In this document: positions 49,289 through 61,865 of the stretch, one piece after another
How positions within the stretch are numbered: the first letter of the stretch is position 1
How the letters are laid out: the number at the start of each line of letters is the position of its first letter
From: Isoetes taiwanensis
Taxonomy: Eukaryota > Streptophyta > Lycopodiopsida > Isoetales > Isoetaceae
DNA: 64,000 bases
Reading direction: 5' to 3'
NCBI GenBank assembly: GCA_021234155.1
Contig: JAJEKV010000051.1
Span: forward strand, 8,138,105 to 8,202,104
Translations under genes and position numbers: made by a program
Notes under the pieces: generated by a model
The model's database searches: none
Seen by the model: only the letters and a program-made list of their open reading frames with translations
What the model was told of the DNA's origin: nothing

Positions 49289-50916
49289 TGTGACGCTCCC
49301 TTAATATATAAAGGCCCCTACCGCAGACACCTACGGGACTTTCCCTCCCATGGCTTAACACCATCCCGCCATGAGGTGGCCCTCCCGCCTATCCCGGCCT
49401 TCCGTAAGAGGAGCCCGAGTGAAGGACACGGAGGTGTCATTCGGCCCACGCCTTCAGTGGGACTCCTAAGTCGCGGAAGCGTGAATACGTGTTAGCACAC
49501 AGCATAAATCATATATAATTAACCACCACGAAGGGTGGCACATCCATCCAAATACTAACGGCAAAGAATATGTATCTAGTCCTAAGGAAAACACCCCAAA
49601 CCCCAGGTTCTACCCCGGTTCAGTCTCATGTGAGGATGGACTGACGGCTCGGTCTCAAGAGATCAACGCATTGAGGTATAACTCGGGCGCTATCGGCATA
49701 GAAAATCTACCGAGGTTGTCCACTCCATCCGCCCCTCCCCAGGCACACTTTGCAGATGGGTCGATTCACGCTATGGCATCACTATAGCCTTCCTGAGACG
49801 CAGACTCAAGGTATCACCCTTCGAGCCTACCTGTGGTTCATGAGGCCCCGGTCCCGATGAGGCAGTGTCGGAAGTGTCCCTTCCGTGATCGCAGTGGGTT
49901 CCATGGGTGAGCTAGAGAATACGCGGTCGCATCACCCACCCCCGCATCCGCACTCTAACTTACTCACCCTAAATCTACTCAAAGTGCATGGTGCCCCATA
50001 ACGTCACACCCCTACACCTGTGGAGTGTCGACTCCATACCCGCCCTCCACGCGGACCTGGACATCGTGCCTAGCCCATCAGAGGAGTCTCAGAGCCTATA
50101 ATGCTCATGCAAGACCCCACCCCCACTTCACCACAAGGCCCCTTCTTCGGTGCTAAGCCATTCCATAGCATCTATGACCCGGTGGTCTCCTCGCATAATG
50201 TGCCGCATCTAATGGGAAACATACAATGATCTACCTAGGAGCATACTACTACACATGGCTCAGAGGTCTCTACCCCCCTTTAATTCCCCGCTTCAATAGC
50301 AATACTTATGCAAAGAACTATCAATCCATCATTCATGAGCAAGTATCGAATCAGAGAGATAAAGAGAAATCACCTTTGCAATCAAGGGTTAGTTCCTACA
50401 ATTAAAGCACGTAAAGAATGTAAGAAATGAACACAACAAGTGCCCAAATGTGGGGCTTACTCTAGAACATCAAGCTACACTAACCACCCACCCGAAGTTC
50501 CCGCTAGATCCATTGTCATTTGGTAGCTCCATCCCTCTCGGACTTGGGCCAAGATCGGGTAATATTGTGTAATTTGGGCCAAAGAAGGGTGGGCGCCACC
50601 GCCGCTTCCTTTTGGTCGATTATGGTGTCAATTAGGATAGGGGTCAAGTTGATGACCCAAATTGAATTTCCCCATGCCGGGCTAATCGAAGTTAGGCGTG
50701 TGGCGCCTCCTAAATAGCCAATTAGTCCAATACAATTAATTGGATAATTATCCTTTACTAATTTAATTTAGCATAGCTAAATTAAAGCCTTTTAGGTCAA
50801 CCCCCTAAGTCAAAATACCCCATGGTGGCGTACCTTTACTGGTGACATGTCAGTATAGTTATATTTATACCGTATACATACGTTACGTATACCGTATAAA
50901 TACGTGGAACGTCACA
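49289..50916 (-). repeat. 5' LTR of element A
   Basis: 1628 bp, same termini as 36702-38312. It is directly followed in element sense by the primer-binding site after a 1-nt gap. Flanked on the right by ATTCA. Plus-strand open frames inside it have no recognised domain. Confidence 0.93.
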
Positions 50917-50941
50917 ATTCATAAATGAAAAGGCTAAGATA

Positions 50942-51490
50942 ATGCAAGGAATCTCTAGAGATGAGCTTGTAGAGAAGACATGCATTTTGTTGCATGAATG
51001 CTGCAATCTGGCTTATGGAACTGGTATCATTATTTTTTCAGATCCAAACCATATTATAGGTGACATGAATTTGGGTGAAGAATGGTTAGTTGTTACTATT
51101 ATGATCATGCTTCTTATGCCTGATAAGATTTATAAACATTGCCAAGCTTGCATAGAAATCCCCCAATTGCATGATCTGGTGAGAAGAGAAATAGCACTGG
51201 TAGTTGTTGAAAATGATTATATTTCCACACTAGTGAAAATAGTCAAGGAAAGAGATGTAGAGATTGAGCCATATGCCATGAAACCAGAGGTGGGCATAAT
51301 GGAGAAAAGACCCAAGATGATTAAACGGAGGCCCACGGCACCTCCTGCCCAAAATAAGCGTGAAAAGAAAACCATTGCTAAAGCTGTTTTGGATTTCAAG
51401 TCATCACCGTGTTGTCTGAGAAGATGTTGTGCTAATTTTACATCTAAAGAGATGGGTTACATGAGAAACTTCTATTGGAACTGTATTTAG
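50942..51490 (+). pseudogene. Unidentified ORF with Cys-rich C-terminus (hypothetical, possibly transposon-derived)
   Basis: 182 codons, ATG 50942 to TAG. The first two thirds look like a folded domain (DELVEKTCILLHECCNLAYG, DKIYKHCQACIEIPQLHDLV). A basic stretch (KRPKMIKRRPTAPPAQNKREKK) leads to SSPCCLRRCCANFTSKEMGY. The Cys cluster followed by an aromatic-rich helix resembles small zinc-binding modules next to transposase-like genes, but I cannot name the family. It begins 25 bp from the end of element A, so its 5' part may have been cut by that insertion. Confidence 0.35.
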
Positions 51491-52189
51491 ATGAAAATGC
51501 AGAGAAGATGCCATACTGCACAAAAATTACGAGCGAGAGCGTCGGAAAAAGATGTGAAGAGGCTACCTTCCATCGACTAAAAATGATAAACATCAAGAGA
51601 TAGATATTACAATTGCAGAGATGATTCTTTCTATCTGGATGGAAGGAGAACTATTCAGAGGTTGCAATTGCTAAGAGAATAACATTTTCTAAGTGTAATA
51701 GCTACATTGTAATAAAGGAAAAGCTTGCTAAGACAAGAGATCCCAATGAAAGAAGAGAGCTTGCAATAGAATAAAAGCACACATGATAGTTCAAAGTTCA
51801 TGTAGAAGGCTTTACTGGTTCTAGGGAGCCTTATCTCATCGATCTCCAGAGCACGTTTTGACCATTATACATGATAAAGTGGATCTGGAATAAGAGCATG
51901 ATTCCTCGTCTAGAAAAGCTAGGAAAATCTAGATGGAGAAGAGAACGTTTCAAGGTGAGTCTTACAGGTGCATTGATGCATGGACATGGTATCAGTGCCT
52001 TGGGCCACTTCCGAGATTCAAGGAAGAAGGTAATCAAAGAATATCTAAAATCTTTCCAGATGAAATCCTATAGAGGTGTAGAGTGTGAAATTACTCTTGC
52101 ACCAGATGCTAAAGGTAGTAAGCAAAGGCTCCTATAAGATGAGCACCCTAGAGCTAGCAGAGCTCAAGAGCAATTGAAGGAGTTGTTAG

Positions 52190-53261
52190 AGCTCACGTTC
52201 CGCCTGCGGCTAGGGCGACAACAGGGGAAGGAGGCCGCCCTCCTATCCCCTCTTTCCGGTACTGCTGCAGACCTTCTTGCAAACCAGATAAGATGATCCG
52301 GTGCTAGTGGGGTTTGCTGATGTGCCAGGAGATTTTTTTCTTCAAAGAAATTGCTGATTTGATTCTAGAGCAGCTTCAAGGCGGTCTTGTGGATTTGGCC
52401 TGGTAAGCCACTAACGTGGTATTCTGCTCTCAATCTTTTTAAGAATGATGATTTGTTAAGCAAATCACATCGAAAGGGCGCAGAGTCTATAAGGTGGAGC
52501 AGAATTGAAGCCGAATTCATAAAGAGAGCAGTTTTGGGTCTGTTTGGCAATCTTTTTAGTTGGAACTTCTATCCATTTGGTTTTTTCCCCTCCTCTTGCT
52601 CTTTCTTGCTAGCGGAAAGATCTAGGGATGTTTTCTTGAAAGGAGCAGAGTAAATTCTTGATCCTAAATTTACAGTTTTAGAACAGGATGTTAGATTATT
52701 TGAGATCGCCGAGCTAGGGATTTGAATGTGTCCAGGAAGACGCTTCCATAGAGAATTAGGGAGAGTTCTGGTGGCTGGGCTGTGTGTCTAGCCTATACAG
52801 GTTGGCTGACTGGAGCATCCCGACAATGCAGCATCTTACTTTAATCTTTCATTTGGTTGTAAAGCTGTCGAATTTGTTCATAGATTGAAGCATATTTGCT
52901 TCTCTCGAAAAAGGGGAGATTGTTCAAAGTTACTCCACATCTCTTTTCTTCATTTCTATTTTCGCAAGAGGTTTTTGGAGCATCGTGATTGTCCGCAGCT
53001 TTATGGAAAATGGGAATTTGAATCCTGTAGTATTCTATTTAACTGAGAAGATGTTGATACTGTATTAGTTAGATAGAAGAAGAAGTTGAGAGAGACTCAT
53101 GAGTACTGTAACTGCAGATATAACTCAGATCCATGTGGGATCCTATACGCTTAAATTACATCTGATCCATGAGGGATCTTTGTATTGTAATTCTTCCAAT
53201 CTGATCAATACAAAAAGTTCTTACCTTAAAAAAAAAAAAAAAAAAAAAAAAATCATTCAGA
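52190..53261 (+). mobile_element. Poly(A)-tailed non-LTR retroelement, copy 2
   Basis: Reverse-complement partner of 13388-14415, starting at the same GC-rich head (CTCACGTTCCGCCTGCGGC) and ending in a 22-nt A tract (53229-53250) plus AAT. It lies in the RT of element B: ...LKELLE on the left, RT sequence resumes on the right. An open frame 52387-52653 and the ending CSILFN are seen in both copies. Full-length by comparison with copy 1. Confidence 0.85.
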
Positions 53262-54040
53262 CAAGCATATCACCATCGGAGCAACCAGTCTCTTTGTTGA
53301 GAAGAAAGATGGAAGTCTAAAAATATGCATTGACTATGGTCAGCTCAACAAGCAGATGATAAAGAGTACGTACACCTCGTCAAGTGCAGATAACTTAATA
53401 GATCAGCTTCAGAGAGCAAAATTCTTCTTCAGAATTGATTTAAGATTTGTACATTATCGAAAGCAATAATTGATTAGCCAGCGCCGAAGAATGTCTCCGA
53501 AGTGAGAAGCTTTTTAGACCTTGTGGGTTATTATAGGAAATTTGTAAAAGAACTTGCTAAGTGGGCAGGTGGCATAAAAGCACAAGAAAGTCAAGAATTG
53601 GGTTGCACATTGGATATAGAACATTCAAGCTTCCTTTTTCAAGCTCAAAAAAGCCTTGACTACTTATAGCAACAGATTTAAGTAAGTTGGCAACTGGAGG
53701 AGTCTTCATGCAAGAAGGAAGAGTAGTGGCATACAACTCCAAAAAGATGAATGACGCCAAGCAACATCATCCGATTCATGATCAGGAACTTCTAAGGGTC
53801 ATAAAATCTTTACGTATATGGAAAGCCTCCAATACATCTTCACGTAACCATTCCTTAATATCTTTCAAAGACGTTGGGACGGAGCTTCTCGAATAGAGTT
53901 AAATGAGCGCTTTCTAGAAAGACTTCTTCAACACTATTGTGATGAAGCTTTATATGAGCACAGCCTATCATCCTCAGACGGATGGACAGACGGAGTGTAC
54001 GAATAAGACTTGGAAGATATGTTAGAGAATTAGGCATAGA
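53262..54040 (+). pseudogene. Element B RT, RNase H and integrase scraps
   Basis: RT: KKDGSLKICIDYGQLNKQM-like at about 53300-53360 and RAKFFFRIDLR at about 53415. RNase H: LLATDLSKLATGGVFMQEG and HHPIHDQELL at about 53660-53800. Integrase: STAYHPQTDGQTECTNKTW at about 53952-54010. Intervening parts are missing or shifted: RT YVDD, thumb and most of integrase are absent. Confidence 0.8.
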
Positions 54041-57037
54041 ATACGCAATCTAAATGGGGCGATATCATTTAACCAAACAGGAACCTTCAAGAATGTCCTC
54101 ATTTATGATAAATTATGGCCCTCAATGTGCACTAGATGCTTGGCTCAATCATGTGTCAAAATTAGAAGTCTAACAAATCTGCCAGATTTGTGCAACCATG
54201 GTGAGGTAGGAATAACCTAAGGGTTCTTACTGTCACTGCAGAATGATTTCTGCAACCATATCGACGAACTTTCACGCTGAGCGATGGAAGGAACTCCTCT
54301 GAGTAAGATAGAAATTTCCAAGTTGGATTTAATCCACTATCACCTTTGATATTCTTTAGGGGACGGTAATAATGTCAAGTTATCAACATTCCTAACCCAG
54401 AGCTTTAAATATTTTCCCCTAGCACATGTCTCGGCAGTAAATTTCTCTCAACCCTGCCATGACTTAATCTATATTACATTCATGTACTTTATCTTTTACT
54501 TGACTTTATATACTGGGGTTAAGTAAAATTCATAGATCCAACCATAGCTAACGCTATTTTCATTAGTGTCCAAGTCTTCACTCGTCTCACTTCCCAGAGA
54601 AAGGATCTATCTTGGCGCAACCAACTAGAGACTACCATGCAGCACCCCTCTAGGCCATTGGTTTGGATTTCTTTAATCCTATCACCCTCCGATACTTCTT
54701 TTTTTTTTTTTGAAGAACTGTATCATCAATATATTAAAAGAATGGTAATGTTACAAAGCAAGTGAGGAGGAAGGAGAACTGCCCCAATCCAATACTTCTT
54801 CTCAATGGTCGTGTTTCTTTTATGGATCACGATACATACTCTGTAACACATAGTAAGTGCTTGTAAGACCCCCACAACAATGTCAACATTTTACTCTAAT
54901 TTATCTAGAGTACAAACTTTACTATTATTTTGTGCCAAACTTCTACCGTAACGATCCAATGTCATCCAACCATTGACTAGTCACCTCCTTCTAGAGTATC
55001 TAGATATGGTTGGGGCAAAGTGTTTCCAACCATTACTTTAGTGCCTATGCGTCATTAAGTTCCATAAATGAACTTACATATTCCCAGGGATTATGTTAGT
55101 ATCCCAAAGGACAGTACCACTCAAAGACCTCTCAAGAGATGCCTCTTTTATTAAAAAGGTTTTTGGTGAATTCAATCCACCATGTTGTCCTAGGAAATGA
55201 AAGTCTTCTTCCCTAACCCATGCACCAAACCTTTAAAGAGCTCTCCAGCTCTTTTTGCCTTCAAGCCAGAAATCTATCCTTGCCTGCTAGGAAAGGCCAC
55301 CCCTCAAGTCATGCCACTCATCTAAAAGTTGTGAAGGTAATAACCTTTCCATCCAAGTCATTAAATATATTGAACAGGGGGTCCTTCATTCCTCTCCTCC
55401 TTCAATGTGTCTTCTAACATTCATGATCGATTTTCGTTACCCCGACCCTTGAAGTATGTTGATCATCAGTTTCAACATTGCTCATCGACTATACACATGA
55501 CATAGCGTACACAAGTCACCCTTGGTTGTGAGCCCTATTCCATAGGGTCACCAACCTTTTACTCCTTCAGATACTCTTTAATTCTCTTGTTGGCTTCTAA
55601 GCCACTATTATACGTCGTATTATATAAATGTCTATATTCTAACATTACAACTATGTGTTAGATTTTCCTTTATGTCTTTTAACCTACACATTGGGGGGAG
55701 GGGGGTATCATTCAACGCTGTCGTACACCCTAGAAATGCTAGTCATTAGGTTTCTCTGTCATGACGTTATGCTCCTGTTGTGGCATTCCAAATGATTTGG
55801 CATCCTCATCTAAGCCATAGGCCTGCCCTAAGTTAGCGAGTGAGCATTTGTAAAAATCGTAAGTTACCTAGAGTCATCAGGATGCCCGCCTTGCATTTTG
55901 CAAGCCTTCGTGAAACACCCATGTCTAATACAACCGAGGCTGTTATTTTTCTGCTACCCCAACTTGTATCAGTATTCGAGCCCTATGTGTTCTAAAAGTT
56001 ACACCTCCATGTAACCCATGTGGTTCACCTCAGCCTGATCCGAGTATGGATCATATGGAAGATTTAATCTTCAGTGTCTATGCAACACACATTCGAGCTT
56101 TCTAGCAGGTAACTGCTATTCAGAACCCATCCTGGAATTGTATTATTGTACTATTCAATCCCATCATCTTGGGCTTTACTCTATTGCCCGTTGACATTTA
56201 TTTCGAATGCCAACTGCAATATCCTACCTTAACATGCAGCGGATTAACTATCTGCACATTTCAGACATACTCCAGACTCTTTATTGGTAAGTTGGAGTAC
56301 ACTCGTTTTTTTTCCTCTCCCTGTGTCACTGCGCATAGATTATCTCACCAAGATGTTTATCGTATATGTACATGGTACATACATAGTAAACATATGTCCT
56401 CATCCCACAATACTAGAGCTCTGCTCTAACTTAGCTAAAGTGCAACCTTGGTAGTTCCTTGAAACAAAACCCATTGCCTATGTACCTTTATGACATGGCT
56501 GAGCCACCGACTTCCCAAATGGACAGTGGCCAACTGTATGTTGGAATTGTATTTGCTGTCTTCAGTTAAATATCCTTTGTGTTCCCAATATCAACTAGGA
56601 GTTCTAGGTAGCACAATCGGACCTACTTCCTGTAGGCTGTGACAGTTTTCTACGGTCCTATATGATGATCGTGTACGATCTATACATATATCTTTTATAT
56701 CGCCTACCTAAATCTGTCTACCTTCCTTAGTTTAATTTTCCTTGTTAAGTTAACCACCTAACGCAAATGCTGAGGACAACATAAATCGTTATGTTCCCTT
56801 CCACATAACGTTGTTCCATTAATTACCTTTCAACTTTTGTCGAGTTATAAATTGCACATTACGCATCATTTCAAACTTGATCACCTTGAACATAACTTTT
56901 GTGTGACTTATAATGACTTATAATTTGGCATTACCTCGTAAAGGTGGGGAGACTTGCTTCTGACATGCCAGGTGTTGGCCCAAAGCAAGAATAGTCTTAA
57001 TGCTGAGGACAATATCATTTTCAAGGTGGGGAGAATA
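54041..57037. other. 3-kb region between integrase scrap and LTR of element B
   Basis: No domain recognised on either strand. It holds the LINE scrap 54701-54793 and, near 56760-57037, phrases typical of a gypsy 3' end. Probably the 3' non-coding part of element B plus debris. Confidence 0.5.
54701..54793 (-). mobile_element. Very short LINE 3' end
   Basis: T run (poly(A) on the minus strand) at 54701-54713, then about 80 bp that is the reverse complement of 7975-8055, the 3' UTR of the LINE at 7396-8073 (TAACATTACCATTCTTTTAA block). Extremely 5'-truncated copy. Confidence 0.85.
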
Positions 57038-58559
57038 TGACGTTCCACGTATTTATATGCCTTTTGGGTATAAATATATGATACATCACTATGAATTATT
57101 AATAGTGCATTAATTATTCATAAAATGTTAATCATTAATTATTAAGGTGGAAACATAACCATAAACCTTAATTCGAATTTAGGGCTTAACCTAATATTAA
57201 AAGGGGTTAAAATATTAAATGTTAATAATAACCAATCTAGAGTTGCCACCTAGCCCAAATCAATTGGGCAAGGCAGGCTTGCCAATTTGGAACACCCAAA
57301 TTGGGGCCCAATTCATTTTTTTTTTTGGGGGGGGAGGGGATGAGGAGGAGTTGTTATTCAACCCTGCCCCACTAGAGAGATAGTAGATCTAGCTATGATT
57401 TCGGTTAGTACGTAGATAGCTTGGATTCCTAGATAGTCATATGATTAACCCTTGTATGATTAGAAGATAGCTAGAATTAACCCTCGTATGAATAGATATA
57501 TGGGTAATGTCTATTTTATGTTCTATTCGAAGCTATGGATGCATGGATGTATAATGATAGTTCTCTTTCTGTTCCTCCTGTGTTTGTGGGGATTAAGGGG
57601 GGTAGAGACCTAAAGGCTATGTAGAAGTAGAGATGCTCCTAGCAAGAATCCCTTAAATCCCAATAAATGAGGCCTCTGCACAAGAGCCCACCTGGCTGTG
57701 GATGCTATGTTGTGATTCAACACCAGATAACGGGTATGATGGTGAAACAGGGGTGAGATATTGCCTAGCTGGGCTACAGGATTCCTATAGTGTGCTGGGC
57801 TTAAAGTCGGTCATTGAAGGGGGCCGGGTATGGGCCTGACACTCCCTGGGTCGCAGGATGAGTGCCTATATGGACGTCCTTGGCGCGAACGGGCACGGTG
57901 AGCCAGCCTCTTGATTTAGGGGAGTAAGTCGGGTACGGATGGGGGGGCTGCTGATCCATCATGCCCGAGAGGGGACACCTCCCTAACTTGCCTCATCGGA
58001 CTGGGGAGATGTAACCCGGAGTAGTCTCGTAGGGTGACTCCATGAGATTGCGTCTCCGGAAGGCTACAATCACGCCATAGCATGTTTCAGCCTATTTGCA
58101 AAGTGTGCACAGGAGGGGCGGATGGAGTGGACTACCCTAGCCATTGTTATATGCCAGCCAACGCCATGTTATATCTTCATCTGTTGTGATCTGGAGGCCT
58201 TGACTGTCAGTCGACCCCTAGAGTATAAGCCCGGGGTAGAGCCCTTATTTATGGTATATTGCTTATGTTATCTTGTACTTGTATTGCTATTTATATGATG
58301 ATGAATGGACTGCCCTTCATGGTGGTATATTATTCTGTGTACGATTGCTAGGTGCTAACATGTATGTACCCTTCTTATGTATAGGATTCCCATAGAGGAC
58401 GTGCGATGAATGACACCTCCGTGTTCCTCACCTGGATACTTGGGCATTCCAAGTGGTCCAAGTTAAACGGTGGGCCTTTCCATAGTGATGTAGTTGTCAC
58501 GAGAGCGGAATTTTCCGTATTTGTACGATGGGAGCATCGTATAGATTCTGGGAGCGTCA
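57038..58559 (+). repeat. LTR of element B, diverged relative of element A LTR, opposite orientation
   Basis: TGACGTTCCACGTATTTATA start and GGGAGCGTCA end are the reverse complements of the element A LTR ends; internal landmarks (GGGGGGTAGAGACC, GTGCTAACATGTAT) are in the same order. About 1.5 kb. A polypurine tract directly to the left marks it as a 3' LTR of a plus-strand element. No partner LTR is visible. Confidence 0.82.
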
Positions 58560-61500
58560 TAGCAAGGAGCAATCAGCAACTCTTGCCAACCTCATACATG
58601 TCCAACTTTAAAGATCCCTTCTGAAAATATTCTAGCAAGAGACTGTATTAGAAGATGGTCTCCTTCTTCTTATGTCATTGAATACTACAAAAATACTTGC
58701 ATTCTTTTTTCGAAAATATCTGTCCCTTCTCCTAGCCAACACACGAGCACAGACGTCCAGAAGATAAAGCTCCTCTTCATAATCTAAAAAGACTAACCTG
58801 AGGAACAACTTCCATAGTCAGAAATTCCGTGGAAGATGCATAAACAAGAGCAAAGGTTCCAGGTACACCAGCCTTATCAAGAAACCTAGAAGCCTCTACA
58901 TAGATTAGAATCTGAAAGGTAAGAAAAAAAGCTTTTCTGGTCTTGTGCACAAAAGGGAACGAAAGACTGGGACTTCAGTTGCATGAACTAGTTTTAAACA
59001 TCCCAATCCACAAAGGGACAGATCCATAGCAGCCCTCCAACACATAGAAAAGACTCAAACTAGCAGAACTGCAGGGTTGGGAAGAAGGCTAGGCAGTCGG
59101 GCTCGCGTTGGGTTTTGCTTCCGTGGTAATTCGAAGATCGGCGGAAGGATCTCCTAGAAAGCTAATACGTGCTTGAATCCAATCGTCGAACAGTGTTAAG
59201 GTGCAACAATTGGGTATTTGATTGAGTGTGAAGCACATCGAATTGTGTTGTTGGTTGAGTGATGAATTGGTTACAATAATAATTACATGTGGGTGCTCCA
59301 AATTTCGTCGACATGGGCATGCAAATACACGACCTTATCTATTGGGGCACCAAGAAAAAGAAAAACCATCTTTGAAGCGCCTAAAATAGAACTACATTTG
59401 AACTTCATCCCCTTATCACAGAGGGACCATCGCCCCTAAAATTGAACTTTCAAAACATTAATAGCTTTCATTGTGCTTTTAAAAACCACCCAACTTACCT
59501 TTTCAAGCCTTTTCTTGGGTCATTATGGTTTAAAACCATCAAACTTATTTTTTTCAAACTTGTGTTGGTGTCATTGCTTTGATATTGATATTTAATGTTG
59601 GATTCTAATGAGGCATGTATAATGTAATGTAGGTAAACTACAATTGGTTGTTTGGATATGATTTCCATATTGGTCCAAAGATGTTTTCCATTCTAACAAT
59701 AGGAATATCATAAAGACAATATTATTATTCATGTGTTGCTTGTATATGATTATCTCGTAAAGGGAAAGCCCAAACAACAAACAATTTGCTAGAAAACATG
59801 CATTCGATGTGAAATGACTGGAAAACCTGGACACTTATTGGGAAAAAATTATCATGGTTCTCACAGTTGTCATAGTTAACATCCTATAGAAACTTCTCTG
59901 AAATCCAATCCATACTTCTGATTGTAGCTACATGATCAGCCAGGGTTTCAATCTTGGGCCGTTGCTAACATTAGGAAGGTTCAATCTTGGGCCGTTGCTA
60001 ACATTAAGAAGGTTCTATATCGGCCCATTTAGATGTATAATTCCAATCTAATGAAAAACAAGACATGTTCAGCATATAAGGACTCCATTCATGAAACAAC
60101 ATACAATCCAAGACATGCCCACCACATTGTCTTGAACAGACATACTGCTTAGAAGATGGTGGAAGTTGATATGAATGGGGCATACAACTCAAACTCATCA
60201 TTGGAATGGGACACATAAATATATCCCGAGCATTGTGACAGTTAGAATTTATAATACAATTGCAGTTATGACTATAACAAGGCACTTGAAAAGATAACAT
60301 TATTAAGCTTCACGTGCTCTTCTTGCATTTCTTGCATTTGCTTAAAAAGTACTAGGGCACATGCACCTTGTCCATGTTGCATATCCTGCTATCATTGGAC
60401 TCCATGATATCATGTCTCTATTTGGCAGCATTTTCAAGCATATTATTTGGGATAAAACTATGTCTGAGCATGCCATTTTGTAGAAATAGCCAATCACAAT
60501 CTTTTTGTAAGCATTTTTCTATACAAATGTGCTTGTCTTTCTAACATTAACAAAGATACGTAAAACAAAGAACACCATGATGGCCATCATAATTACTTAC
60601 CTCTAGCAAAATGGTAGCAGAACAAAACCTTCCTTTATAACTCCCCGATAGTAAAAAGATGTTATGATGCAAAAATAAAACCCTTTGTTTGATTTTGTAG
60701 AGTTCAGAAGCACTCACCTCCTGGATATATGGCCCCATTCAAATTTCTCGCAAGCCTAGGGATGGGTAAAGATGGAAACTAGTCTTTTAGCACCTAAAAC
60801 GTAAATACCCCCCTCTTCTCAGACATAAAAATTACGTGAAACAATGCATTCATCCTTCTAGAGTGCCGCAGTAAACAATGGTTGATGCTACTATAACTAG
60901 TTTTAGCACACAACACCGTGAAACTAGTACTCACATTTAATATACCAACAAAACCAGTTAAAAACCTGATATAGCTTCGTCAGTTGAGTGCTCTTGTTTC
61001 TGGTCTGCAGATGAATCTGCCACATACTGCATGCCTTGCTCCATAGTTGCCTGGCCGCTTTCAGCATTTTGAGAGACATATTTGCCTATACAAGCATACT
61101 TTTTAGCCTTTGGTGGAATATTTAACTTGTGTTTGTCCACAATCTTCAACAAGAACTGCTTGCTAGGCTCTGTATGTTTTCCCCCTTGCCTTTTGCACAG
61201 TCACGAGATCAAGTCCAGCTCCCTTGATTAAATTTATGAGCTCCTGTCTGGTAGGATTTGAAGGATATTAAAGCAACTAGGCACAAAATTGCCTCAGAAC
61301 ATATTTTTACATCAATTCAATGTACTCCAGAAGCGTCCTTTCTTCATCTAAAACTACTCTAGCCTATTTTATAGCAGAATGCTCTGTACCCAAATAAACC
61401 TACCCCGATCCAGCCTACATTTGCTTCTGCCGCCGCTCACTGGAGCTCCATGTTGCCAAATGATGGGCTCAAAACTCCCCGCGGCATGCAAACACAAATC

Positions 61501-61865
61501 AAATTGCGTAAGAAACCCGGTTAAAAAGAAATCAAAAAATCAAATTACTCACATTTAAACCCTCGTAGAAGAAATTGCAGAAGAAATTGCAGCGGGCGGG
61601 AAACAAGGGTCTGAATATGGCAAAGAATCAAATTGCTTAAGAAATCCATTTGCAGCAGACGGCCATCCATTGGTCATGACTCTTTCGTTGCCATCATTAG
61701 CCTTCCACCGGGTCATGCCTCACTTAAATGAGAAGGCACAACCGAAATGGTCGTGGTGATGCTTGAAAAACCTTAAAACAAAGGTCGAACCTAACCCTAG
61801 CTGTTATCAGCAACCATGAATACTCCGGCGGACAAATACTTGCTTTTCTAATTTCCCTGACCCTA
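58560..61865. other. 3.3-kb intergenic stretch without recognised genes
   Basis: Short open frames lack known domains. A 34-bp tandem duplication lies at about 59946-60014 (CAATCTTGGGCCGTTGCTAA). A possible coding fragment at 60958-61260 is listed separately. No RNA gene seen. Confidence 0.45.
60958..61260 (-). pseudogene. Hypothetical coding fragment, unidentified
   Basis: Two protein-like phrases in adjacent minus-strand frames: PTRQELINLIKGAGLDLVTV (about 61190-61255) and FLLKIVDKHKLNIPPKAKKY (61095-61155) followed by a Gln/Glu-rich tail to a stop at 60958. The frame changes between them, by indel or an unrecognised intron. I do not recognise the family; it may be chance. Confidence 0.25.

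Larger units (their letters stand above)
36702..50916 (-). mobile_element. 14.2-kb Ty3/gypsy-type LTR retrotransposon carrying histone ORFs (element A)
   Basis: Minus-strand element with LTRs 36702-38312 (3') and 49289-50916 (5'), both TGTGACG...CGTCACA. Target duplication ATTCG (36697-36701) / ATTCA (50917-50921). PBS at 49276-49287, PPT at 38313-38328. Order in element sense: 5' LTR, leader, ORF-A (novel region + coiled coil + histone H3), ORF-B (novel region + H2A-like fold), gag-protease, a few dozen RT residues, PPT, 3' LTR. A LINE (40575-44894) is nested between ORF-B and gag. RT catalytic core, RNase H and integrase are absent, so it would need a helper. Extra ORFs between PBS and gag recall the ORF1 of Tat/Ogre gypsy elements, but histone content there is unknown to me. 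Confidence 0.9.
50917..57037 (+). mobile_element. Decayed Ty3/gypsy interior (element B), interrupted
   Basis: Plus-strand gypsy fragments in pol order: RT lead-in 51871-52137 (RGVECEITLAPDAK), poly(A) retroelement insertion 52190-53261, RT continuation 53262-53480 (SLFVEKKDGSLKICIDYGQL-like, LQRAKFFFRIDL), RNase H 53660-53830 (ATGGVFMQEGRVVAYNSKKMNDA), integrase scrap TAYHPQTDGQTE at about 53960-54000. Then 3 kb without coding signal (including a LINE scrap) leads to AATGCTGAGGACA and a polypurine tract AAGGTGGGGAGAATA before the LTR at 57038. Gag and 5' LTR are not found; the element may be older than A, which sits at its left edge. Confidence 0.7.

Noticed and set aside
60004-60300. Cys-rich minus-strand open frame
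   Set aside because: Cysteine spacing fits no known zinc or secreted peptide family, and no signal peptide is seen.
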